From a virus: DNA of 21,520 nucleotides. The stretch is from positions 1 to 21,520 of IMG/VR virus record IMGVR_UViG_3300044680_000080; one strand, written 5' to 3'. Of this stretch, positions 14,199 to 21,520 are shown in pieces. A program made the position numbers and the translations under genes. Every line of letters starts with the position of its first letter. Within the stretch, counting starts at the first letter, position 1. The notes beneath the pieces are model-generated. The model was given only the letters and a program-made list of their open reading frames with translations. It had not been told where the DNA came from and did no database searches.

Positions 14199-17100
14199 AT
14201 GAAGTACGTACTCGCACTCCTGCTTGCTGTCGGGGCGCTGCTGCCGCGTGTCGGCGCTGCTCAGCAACAGCACCTCGTGTGCAATACGCTGACGGGTGCT
14301 TATTGCAACACCGTCTCGAATCCCGGCAACGGCGACATAGGTATGCCAGCATGGCTTGCTTACGGGACGTCGGAAGCTAACTTTGACCAGGTGTTCGCTA
14401 TCCTCCCATCGGGTTCGCTGCCGGCACCGCTGTATGGCGTGCTGACCAATGACAACGGTGTAATGGCGAGCCTGCTTCCCGAAACCACGGGAACATGGTG
14501 TCTCAACTGGTCAAGCCTGACGGCAGAGCCGACGCTGGCTTCGTGCGGCAGCGGATCGGGAACCGTTACCAGCGTCGGTGTCACGGTGCCCGCATGGCTC
14601 ACGGTTTCTCCCGCCACGATCACTTCGAGCGGCGTATTCAGCATCTCGGGAACCAACGAACCCAATAACGAGTTTCTGGCGAGCGCGTCCAGCGGCAGCG
14701 AAACGGTATTGGCACCACGCCTCATCGTACCGGCTGATATTCCCACGCTTAATCAGAACACGACCGGGAACGCTGGCACGGCAACTGCGCTGCTGAGCGC
14801 GCCGGCACAGTGCTCATCTGGCAGCTATACCACTGGCATCGCCACCTCCGGCGCCGCTAATTGCGCCGTGGTGCAGTATGGCCAGCTGGGCGGTTCCGTG
14901 CCTACCTGGAATCAGAGTACGACTGGCAACGCCGCCACGGCTTCCAGCGTCCCCTACAGCGGACTCACCGGCACGGTGCCTACGTGGAACCAAAGCACCA
15001 CGGGCAACGCCGCCACGGCTTCCAGCGTCCCCTACAGCGGACTCACCGGCACGGTGCCTACGTGGAACCAAAGCACCACGGGTAACGCCGCCACGGCTTC
15101 CACGCTCGCTTCTACGCCTGCTCAGTGCCCCGGCGGGCAGTACGCTACGGGTGTGACTGCGGCGGGCGTCGCCAATTGCGCCCAGGTAGGCGCTGGGCAG
15201 CTCAGCGGGCTAGGCACCTTCGCTACCCAGAACTACGCCACTCCGCCTGCCATTGGCGGTACGACGCCGAATACGGCGGCTTTCAGCGGATTGACCGATA
15301 CGGCCATCTCCGGGTCTACGCAGTGTGTACAGGCCAACAGCGCCGGGGTGCTGTCCGGCACCGGCACGGCCTGCAACGCCAGCAGCGGCACCATCACCGG
15401 GGTGACGGCTGGCACGGGCCTTACGGGCGGCGGATCGAGCGGAACGGTGACGGTAGCGCTCTCCACGCCGGTCAGCGCGGCGAACGGCGGCACCGGACTG
15501 TCTGCCCTTGGCACGGGAGTTGCGACGGCCTTGGGTATCAATGTGGGCACAGCAGGCTCCCCGGTCGTCAATGGCGGCGCGCTGGGCACACCCTCATCCG
15601 GCAGCGGCGCGAATTTGACCGGAGTACCCATTTCCACAGGCGTCTCGGGCCTTGGCACCGGGATCGCTACGGCGCTCGGCACCAGCACCGGGACCACCGG
15701 AGCGCCGGCCCTGCTTGGCAGCGCGGCGACGTTTAGCGGCGTGACGGACAGTGCGATTACGGGGTCCACGCAATGCGTGCAGGTCAACTCTTCCGGCGTG
15801 ATGTCCGGCACCGGAGCGGCGTGCGGCGGCAGCGGCAGCACCGGGGCGAATCCCACGGCCAGCGTCGGGCTTGCGACGGTCAACGGCTCCGCTGTGACGT
15901 TCATGCGCTCGGACGCCGCGCCGCCGCTTTCACAGTCGATCGCTCCCACGTGGACCGGGACGCATAAATTCACTAACGGCACGCTCCAGCTTCTGGGATC
16001 TTCTTCCGGCGCGATGACACTGGAAGCGCCGGCTGCCGCTTCATCCTACGTCGTGACTTTTCCGCCCACGACGGACACGGTGGACGTGCTCGGTACTGCG
16101 CAGACGTTCACCGCCGCCAAGACGTTCGCCAATTCGGATCTGCTGTTGCAGGGCGCGTCGACCGGCACGACGGCGTTCAGCAGCGCCAACTCCAGTTCGA
16201 CCAATTACACCGCCGCCATTCCGGCCAATTCCGGTACTGTCGCCGAGATCAACCTGGCGCAGACGTTCACGGCGTTGCAGACGTTTGGAACCGACATCTC
16301 CATCGCAGGCGTAACGCCAACGGGCGCAACGGGTACGGGCAATGCTGTTTTTGGAACCAACCCTGTACTCGTAGCCCCGACGCTGGGCAATGCTGCGGCG
16401 ACGTCTCTGACGATTGCGAACCCGCTCGGCACCGGTTACGGCGGCACGGGCGCGGCGAGTTTGGCGGCGGCCAGCATCCCGGTTTTCAGTTCGACGCCAA
16501 CGGCGGGGCATTGCGTTGAGTGGCTTTCCTCCACGGTCTTGGAAGATTTCGGTGCGGCTTGTAGCAGCACTTCCGCACCGATCGCTGGGCAGACGGTATA
16601 CGGCAACGGCAACAGTACGGGCAGCACACCGGTCCCCGCCTATGCGTTAAATCTGGGCGCTGGACTTGTGGCAACGACAACGACGCTGGCGGCACAGGCG
16701 GCAATCGACGATGAAACGGGGACGACGTTCGCCATCCCATCCAGCGACGCCGGCATGGTGGTTAACCGTACCGTTACCTCTTCCTGCAATGACACGTTGC
16801 AGTCTGCCGTGGCTACGGGGTTTACGCCGTATTTTGCCTTTACCTACGCGAACTCGCCGGCCTCTACGGTCCCCTGCACGCTGACGCCCACTACCTCCAC
16901 GATCGGTGGACGCGCCACGCTTGGCCCCGTTTTTCCGGGGCAGAGCTGCAACATCACGAGCGACGCCGATGGCAACTATAAGGTTGACAGTTGCAATGCT
17001 GCGAACATCACCGCACAGAACGCGGTGAACCTGGCGACCATGACGGCGCACGACGGCGTGACCGACGACAGCGCCGGTATCAGCACGGCGGTTGCCATCA

Positions 17101-20033
17101 TCAATGCCGCCGCTGCCAGCGGCATTTACGAATGTCTCTATATCCCGGCTGGCGTGTACTACGTCAACGCCCCCGTGACGCAGTTCGCCAAGTTCGTGCC
17201 CAGCTGCGCGACCGGAGACGGCAAGTATCACTCGTTTTTCAAGCTCGGCTCTGGCTTCAGCGGCCCGCTGTTCTCGGTATCCGATGCGTGGAACGTCACG
17301 AACGGCATTCCGAACGATTTTTACAACTACGGCAGTGTTTTCAACGGCGCTTTGTTCTGGGGTTTCACGATAACCGGCGACATCAGAAACAGCGGCCAAA
17401 GCGGCATCGCATTTTACGACAATAACGACAAGGCAATTTTTGGTGATCTGTCCTTCGAGTACATCAATGGTCCGGCCATCGACATCGGCACCGTACTCAA
17501 CAACACCGGCTCTGGCCAAGCTTACATGCGCGACTCCAAGTGCTATGACCTGATATTCAACTACACCGGCAGCACGACCGCGCCCGCTTTTCACATTGGC
17601 GGCAGCACGGGCACAGTGGGTGACGCGACCAATGAGATCGAGTGCTTCGGCATTCGCATGGTCCATCCGAATACCGATGGCCTAGTGGTCGATACCGCAA
17701 GCACATTAGGTTCAATCAACAAAGGCACCGACAACATTTCCCTGCACGGCGTGTCACTTGAAGGCAACGTCAACAGCGGCGATCTGTTTCGCGCCGGCGG
17801 CACGACGAATAACGGCACCGTATACAACGTGCATGTGTACGACTATCTCTGCACGAATGTTCAAGGGTACTGCTTCCATCTGGCCGGCACGAGCGTGACG
17901 CCGAGCGGCGCGTCTGCGCCGAATAATTTTGAGTTCGACGGCTTCACGGTAACTAGCGTCAACGGCACCGCTTCAGCCGTCAAGCTCGATCAGGGCAACA
18001 ATGTCACGATCAAAAATTACAAGGGCAATGGCAGCCTGGTGGACGATCTGATCACTGGCTCTGCCGTTGCCGCGCCGGTACGCATTGAAAATACCGGCAA
18101 CGCCGCGCTTACCACGAGTCTTGCAAACCCGAAAGTCGTTCAGATTACGGGGCAGTACGGCTACGGTCCGCTGAATCAGGCGGTAAGCACGAACGTGACA
18201 TCAACGGGTGCAGCAGACTGCGCCACGGACGTATCGGCGGACGCGAACGCGCTATTTGCAGCGGGGTACATTCATGTAGTGGTGCCAGCGGGCTGCATTC
18301 TGATCGCGGATAACCTTACGGGCGGCGCGACGCCCGCCGGCTCGATCATCGAAGGGGAGAACTGGCTGACCTCCGTCATCACGACGAACAGCCCCACGAC
18401 GACCGACGTGCAAATAGGCGCGATGTCCACCCTCAAGAATATCTCGGTTCGCGACGGCTTTTGCAATGCCAACACCACGCCCTACAACGTGGACAAGTAC
18501 TGCCCTGTCGTCGATGCGACGAATCAATCGAGCGCAACCATACCGGCGTACATATGGCCCGGCAAGGTCATTGACGGTCATGCAGGCCCCTTCGTCGTGC
18601 CTCCTGGGCAGACACCGGTTGCCGCGACCGCATTGACCGGGCCGCTGAATGGCAGCAGTTCGTGCACGACGGCGGCTAACTGCCGGATCACGATGACCGG
18701 CACATGGAGCAGCGCAACCACGACGATTGCGGTGACGGGCGCGAGTGCGCAGCCGAACGTCTGGGATGTCGTCACGGGCACCGGCTTTCCGTCGGGAACG
18801 ATCATCACGAGTTTGACATCCGGCTGTACGTCCTCCTGCACGATGACGATTTCCAAGACGACGACGACGAATGAGCCGGGCGGCACGACGCTTACCGACG
18901 CAATTGGCAACTATTATCAAATTTACAGCGCCGGCAGCACCACATGGTCAACCTGCGGATCATCCTCGAATGCCGTGGGGACTATTTTTCAGGCCACCGC
19001 GCAATGCACCGGAACGGGGACCGTGGTCTTTGCGGCCAACCAGATGCCGATGATCTCGGCGGTGCTGCTCGGCAACGGCGATGGCATGTTCACTTCGACG
19101 AACAACACCTCAGAGTCGGGGGCTTCCGCGATTCGCATTGTGACCAACGGCGTGGGTGACAACGGTGCTTACATCATCAACGGCAACACCAACCCGTCTT
19201 ACCTGCACTACGGCACATTCATTCTCGATCTGACCGATTCGACCGCCGGGACTGGCACGGCGGGCTCGCACGCCATCTACATCAATCGCAAGGGCAATAC
19301 GTCCGCCTCGTCCGATGTCACTTTCCTGATCAGCGACGCTAGCAGCCAGTTCGCCTCGGGCAACACGACGGATGTTTTTGATACGACGCTCACCAATCAG
19401 GTGAGCGGCAATGTCTGGAACGAGTTTTTGAATGTCTCGACGTTCACCGGCAACTTCCTGATGCAGAAGATGGGCAGTACCGGAACCTGCACCGGGAACT
19501 TCATCCAATCAATCGTGAACACGACGACGGAATTTCAGGTTGGATGCAACGGCAATGTGACGGTAACGGGCAGTTTGACAGCCAACGGGGGCCTTCACAT
19601 CCCGGCGCCCGGCCCCGCTGGCGGGTCTATAACAGTGGGTTCATTAAGCACCAATATCGACACGACGCTGGCGACTACAACAAACGTGGGCAACGTACTC
19701 AGCTCACTTATCATTGGCGCCGGAAGTGTTACGGACTCGAACAATGGCTTGACTAGCTTTGTTGACAGCGCGATTACCAACGCCATTCTGCGCGGGACAA
19801 CCGGATCTGTCGGCGGCAGCGTTTTAACGGCTGGCTCCTGCTCTTCCGGGACAGTATCGGTTACGGGAGCAACGACAGCGATGGCTGTGACAGCAACGCC
19901 GGTCACTTATCCGGGCGATGGAAATTACTGGCTGGGGTACGTTTCGTCGGCGGGCACCGTAACAGTGAAAGTGTGTGCGGCGGTCGCCGGAACTCCGGGC
20001 GCGAGCGCCTACAACGTGAGGGTCATTCAGTGA
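14199..20033 (+). CDS. Giant tail fibre / tailspike protein with signal peptide, repeats and beta-helix modules
   Basis: The 1944-residue protein begins MKYVLALLLAVGALLPRVGA-AQ, a Sec-like signal peptide, with AGAGAGG at 14184-14190 eight bases before the ATG. Residues about 180-550 are a modular Gly/Ser/Thr-rich shaft: duplicated 49-residue blocks, two identical 26-residue repeats (243-294) and duplicated STQCVQ modules. From residue 944, AHDGVTDDSAG and LYIPAGVYYV fit the N-cap of Pectate_lyase_3-like right-handed beta-helices; a second similar entry (GAADCATDV to VVVPAGCIL) begins near residue 1334. Such domains bind or cut surface polysaccharide; I see no provable active site. About three dozen cysteines are present. 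Likely a long fibre or tailspike that reaches the host surface. A longer start at 14118 lies inside the 84-residue gene and is rejected. Confidence 0.8.
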   Translation: MKYVLALLLAVGALLPRVGAAQQQHLVCNTLTGAYCNTVSNPGNGDIGMPAWLAYGTSEANFDQVFAILPSGSLPAPLYGVLTNDNGVMASLLPETTGTWCLNWSSLTAEPTLASCGSGSGTVTSVGVTVPAWLTVSPATITSSGVFSISGTNEPNNEFLASASSGSETVLAPRLIVPADIPTLNQNTTGNAGTATALLSAPAQCSSGSYTTGIATSGAANCAVVQYGQLGGSVPTWNQSTTGNAATASSVPYSGLTGTVPTWNQSTTGNAATASSVPYSGLTGTVPTWNQSTTGNAATASTLASTPAQCPGGQYATGVTAAGVANCAQVGAGQLSGLGTFATQNYATPPAIGGTTPNTAAFSGLTDTAISGSTQCVQANSAGVLSGTGTACNASSGTITGVTAGTGLTGGGSSGTVTVALSTPVSAANGGTGLSALGTGVATALGINVGTAGSPVVNGGALGTPSSGSGANLTGVPISTGVSGLGTGIATALGTSTGTTGAPALLGSAATFSGVTDSAITGSTQCVQVNSSGVMSGTGAACGGSGSTGANPTASVGLATVNGSAVTFMRSDAAPPLSQSIAPTWTGTHKFTNGTLQLLGSSSGAMTLEAPAAASSYVVTFPPTTDTVDVLGTAQTFTAAKTFANSDLLLQGASTGTTAFSSANSSSTNYTAAIPANSGTVAEINLAQTFTALQTFGTDISIAGVTPTGATGTGNAVFGTNPVLVAPTLGNAAATSLTIANPLGTGYGGTGAASLAAASIPVFSSTPTAGHCVEWLSSTVLEDFGAACSSTSAPIAGQTVYGNGNSTGSTPVPAYALNLGAGLVATTTTLAAQAAIDDETGTTFAIPSSDAGMVVNRTVTSSCNDTLQSAVATGFTPYFAFTYANSPASTVPCTLTPTTSTIGGRATLGPVFPGQSCNITSDADGNYKVDSCNAANITAQNAVNLATMTAHDGVTDDSAGISTAVAIINAAAASGIYECLYIPAGVYYVNAPVTQFAKFVPSCATGDGKYHSFFKLGSGFSGPLFSVSDAWNVTNGIPNDFYNYGSVFNGALFWGFTITGDIRNSGQSGIAFYDNNDKAIFGDLSFEYINGPAIDIGTVLNNTGSGQAYMRDSKCYDLIFNYTGSTTAPAFHIGGSTGTVGDATNEIECFGIRMVHPNTDGLVVDTASTLGSINKGTDNISLHGVSLEGNVNSGDLFRAGGTTNNGTVYNVHVYDYLCTNVQGYCFHLAGTSVTPSGASAPNNFEFDGFTVTSVNGTASAVKLDQGNNVTIKNYKGNGSLVDDLITGSAVAAPVRIENTGNAALTTSLANPKVVQITGQYGYGPLNQAVSTNVTSTGAADCATDVSADANALFAAGYIHVVVPAGCILIADNLTGGATPAGSIIEGENWLTSVITTNSPTTTDVQIGAMSTLKNISVRDGFCNANTTPYNVDKYCPVVDATNQSSATIPAYIWPGKVIDGHAGPFVVPPGQTPVAATALTGPLNGSSSCTTAANCRITMTGTWSSATTTIAVTGASAQPNVWDVVTGTGFPSGTIITSLTSGCTSSCTMTISKTTTTNEPGGTTLTDAIGNYYQIYSAGSTTWSTCGSSSNAVGTIFQATAQCTGTGTVVFAANQMPMISAVLLGNGDGMFTSTNNTSESGASAIRIVTNGVGDNGAYIINGNTNPSYLHYGTFILDLTDSTAGTGTAGSHAIYINRKGNTSASSDVTFLISDASSQFASGNTTDVFDTTLTNQVSGNVWNEFLNVSTFTGNFLMQKMGSTGTCTGNFIQSIVNTTTEFQVGCNGNVTVTGSLTANGGLHIPAPGPAGGSITVGSLSTNIDTTLATTTNVGNVLSSLIIGAGSVTDSNNGLTSFVDSAITNAILRGTTGSVGGSVLTAGSCSSGTVSVTGATTAMAVTATPVTYPGDGNYWLGYVSSAGTVTVKVCAAVAGTPGASAYNVRVIQ
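14748..15209 (+). repeat. Diverged 147-bp duplicated module flanking the 78-bp repeats
   Basis: Bases 14748-14894 and 15063-15209 each encode 49 residues of matching layout: N-Q-(N/S)-T-T-G-N-A, then P-A-Q-C, a Gly/Ser/Tyr stretch, A-N-C-A and G-Q-L. Conserved cysteine positions (PAQC and ANCA) suggest each module closes a disulfide loop. DNA identity is lower than for the 78-bp units, so this duplication looks older. The tandem units lie between the two copies and share the W-N-Q-S-T-T-G-N-A block, meaning that they arose from the front part of this module. Confidence 0.8.
14925..15080 (+). repeat. Two identical 78-bp tandem repeats in the giant fibre gene
   Basis: Bases 14925-15002 and 15003-15080 are identical copies by eye of a 78-bp unit starting GGCAACGCCGCCACGGC. 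A third, truncated copy begins at 15081 with one changed base and ends after about 23 bases. A diverged copy lies just upstream (about 14895-14924). The unit encodes 26 residues, GNAATASSVPYSGLTGTV-PTWNQSTT, so expansion or contraction keeps the frame. Identity at wobble positions points to recent duplication. This is a tandem coding repeat, not a CRISPR array: no spacers are present. Confidence 0.93.
15282..15824 (+). repeat. Duplicated STQCVQ module in the giant fibre
   Basis: Bases 15282-15374 and 15732-15824, 450 bases apart, encode 31-residue segments of the same layout: F-S-G-(L/V)-T-D-(T/S)-A-I-(S/T)-G-S-T-Q-C-V-Q, then a segment with V-(L/M)-S-G-T-G and a final cysteine (T-A-C or A-A-C). 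The two copies differ at many third positions, so this is an old duplication. The region between is rich in GTG-(V/I)-A-T-A-L-G style repeats, the usual linker of phage fibres. Confidence 0.78.
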
Positions 20034-21520
20034 TGCGCGTCCTATTCTGTTTGCTGGCCTTCCTCGCCTTCGCGCCGTCCGTCGAAGCAAGACTGCCAAG
20101 CGGCGGCGCGTGCGCATGTGTTAAGGCGGCGACCCCAGTCGCGAGCCCCCCAGCGGCAACGTATGCGTCGGCGCAAACGGTAACGCTGTCTGACTCGACG
20201 TTCGGCAGCTCCATTTATTTCACAACGGACGGCACCATCCCGGTGTATCCGGCCCACGGCTCGACGACGTTGTACACAGCGCCGTTCAGCGTAGGAAGCA
20301 CCGCCACGGTCAAAGCAATAGCCGTGGCTCCGGGCTTTAGTCAAAGTCTGCTCCTGACCGTAAAATACACCATCGAAACGCAGGTAGAGACTCCGGTAAT
20401 TTCACCCGGCAGCGGCACGGCAAGTTCTTTCCTCATGATGATTGTCGACGGCACGCCGGGAGCCGCCATCTGGTACACGGCGAACAACACGACTCCGGTC
20501 TGCGCGTCGCCAAGCGTGCAGTACACCGGCACAGAAGTTTCGATCACAGCCACGTCAACCGTACAAGCCATCGCGTGCGCGGCTGGGTTTACGAACTCTG
20601 CCGTTTCCGTCCCGGTGGTCTACACCATTTCGGGTTCACCGCCGGCCTGCTCGCCGGTCACTGGCGTCACGGCAGGTACTCTGACGTTGAAAACCTTTCC
20701 GACAAGGTCGAACGGCATATCGCCGCTGCTCATATGGTTCGACTCAACGAATACGGTGGACTCTGGGCTGGCGGCAAATACCACGCCGTTTAACAGCGTC
20801 TGGTATGTCGAGAATTTCGGCGATGCGGGCGCATCGGGAACCGGCTTCTGGAAGTACGGCGCAAGTCCGGGCAGCAACAGCATGGACACAGCGTCGGGTG
20901 CCGGAATATCGGCGCACCTGTATATCTGCCCGCCTGGCGGCGGCAATTGCAACTACACGCCTACCGTAACCGGGACCGATCCGGCGGGCAACACGATAAC
21001 CTGCCAGATTCCGATTACCGCGTACGACCCGTCAGGCAGCAATGGTTTCCTCGGCACTGCGACGATCTGCCAGTCGTCCTCTGGTACGCCGGTCGCCGGT
21101 AGCGGTGGGTGTCCTGCCGGTGCCGCTGTGTCGCTTTCGGCGGCTATGGGCGCGAACGTCGGCGCTGGCAAGCAGGTGCTGTTCAAGTGCGGGGACACTT
21201 TTACGGGCTCCATCACAATGAGCGGCACCAAAGGAACCATCGGCGCGTATGGATCGCCGAACTGTTCTGGCACGCAGACTAATAGGCCGATCTTCAACGG
21301 CGGAATTACGCTCAACGCGGGCGGCATGGTTGACTGGCGCCTGATGGATGTGGATATTGAATCGACCGGCACCACGGCAGTTTTTGAGAACGGCGGCTCA
21401 GTAGCTCCGGGTCCGCTAACGATTTACAACGTGAACTCCAACAATAACACGCGCCATTTTTATATCGGCAGCGCGCAGCAGTACGGCCTCATTGCTGTCA
21501 CAGCTACGAACACGACCACG
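20033..21520 (+). CDS. Tailspike-like protein with signal peptide, two chitobiase-C-like repeats, PKD-like and beta-helix domains (partial)
   Basis: An open frame starts at ATG 20033, overlapping the previous TGA by one base (TGATG), and stays open for 496 codons to the right edge, so the C-terminus is missing. Residues 1-19 (MRVLFCLLAFLAFAPSVEA) form a Sec-like signal peptide. Residues 36-113 and 119-199 are two repeats like the chitobiase C-terminal / FN3_7 fold: IYFTTDGTIP and IWYTANNTTPV, each followed by VKAIAVAPG or VQAIACAAG and an SxxxxVxYTI finish. Residues about 208-330 look PKD-like (PLLIWFDSTNTVDS, later YVENFGD). From about 385, FKCGDTFTGSITM and IGAYGSPNC lead into a right-handed beta-helix. 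I infer a glycan-binding spike. No catalytic residues can be named from the part visible. Confidence 0.78.
   Translation, partial: MRVLFCLLAFLAFAPSVEARLPSGGACACVKAATPVASPPAATYASAQTVTLSDSTFGSSIYFTTDGTIPVYPAHGSTTLYTAPFSVGSTATVKAIAVAPGFSQSLLLTVKYTIETQVETPVISPGSGTASSFLMMIVDGTPGAAIWYTANNTTPVCASPSVQYTGTEVSITATSTVQAIACAAGFTNSAVSVPVVYTISGSPPACSPVTGVTAGTLTLKTFPTRSNGISPLLIWFDSTNTVDSGLAANTTPFNSVWYVENFGDAGASGTGFWKYGASPGSNSMDTASGAGISAHLYICPPGGGNCNYTPTVTGTDPAGNTITCQIPITAYDPSGSNGFLGTATICQSSSGTPVAGSGGCPAGAAVSLSAAMGANVGAGKQVLFKCGDTFTGSITMSGTKGTIGAYGSPNCSGTQTNRPIFNGGITLNAGGMVDWRLMDVDIESTGTTAVFENGGSVAPGPLTIYNVNSNNNTRHFYIGSAQQYGLIAVTATNTTT

Noticed and set aside
14925-15104. Regular 78-bp repeats as a CRISPR array
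   Set aside because: Units are contiguous, contain no spacers and are in frame in a protein-coding gene.
16924-16941. Perfect GCCCCG/CGGGGC hairpin with T-rich loop
   Set aside because: Lies in the middle of the fibre frame and has no run of T after the 3' arm, so it is not a rho-independent terminator; no frameshift motif next to it.
16647-17666. Antisense open frame of 339 codons in the giant fibre gene
   Set aside because: Lies fully within the beta-helix coding region; no ribosome site and composition typical of a shadow frame.
1-21520. Promoters and terminators between genes
   Set aside because: Gaps are only a few bases; I found no -35/-10 pair or stem-plus-T-run between genes that I would trust.

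Overview
The window is part of a tailed bacteriophage genome (free phage or prophage; the window cannot tell). It holds the neck, tail, baseplate and tail-fibre region of a virus with a contractile tail. Every supported gene lies on the + strand, genes abut or overlap (several share four-base stop/start overlaps), and no gap exceeds about 20 bases. I see no tRNA, rRNA, integrase, IS element, CRISPR array, internal terminator or convincing promoter, so it looks like one long late transcription unit read through the window and beyond both ends. The moderately GC-rich sequence, Shine-Dalgarno sites and Sec-type signal peptides fit a Gram-negative, probably proteobacterial host; that is inference.

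Layout: a gene tail (1-57) and a small signal-peptide protein (70-699); neck/tail-completion genes (700-2228); tail sheath of the DUF3383 type (2247-3740), tail tube (3760-4200), and a tail assembly chaperone with a -1 frameshifted long form (4204-4787); a short tape measure carrying a lysozyme domain (4795-6501); then a compact baseplate set: Dit-like protein, plug, hub, Gp138-type spike, small unknown protein, gp25-like wedge, a fibre-like protein, J-like wedge and DUF2612 protein (6498-13157). From 13163 to the right edge the window encodes receptor-binding proteins: a 250-residue fibre protein, an 84-residue protein, a 1944-residue giant fibre/tailspike with internal repeats and beta-helix-like modules, and a further spike-like protein open at the right edge (20033-21520).

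Core genes would work together in the usual way: tube and sheath polymerise around the tape measure with help from the two chaperone forms, the hub/spike/plug complex caps the distal tube, gp25/J/DUF2612 proteins form the wedges, and the fibres attach to the wedges and bind the cell surface.

Two signals stand out. First, the chaperone gene contains a complete -1 frameshift cassette: a T TTT TTC heptamer, a 7-bp stem five bases downstream and a strong internal Shine-Dalgarno upstream. Second, five accessory proteins (at 70, 9949, 13163, 14199 and 20033) each begin with a different but classical Sec signal peptide at a well-placed start, and most are rich in cysteine, whereas the tape measure has none. 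This suggests that the fibres of this phage are exported and oxidised in the periplasm instead of being assembled wholly in the cytoplasm. I regard this as the best candidate for an undescribed system here, though it remains a hypothesis.
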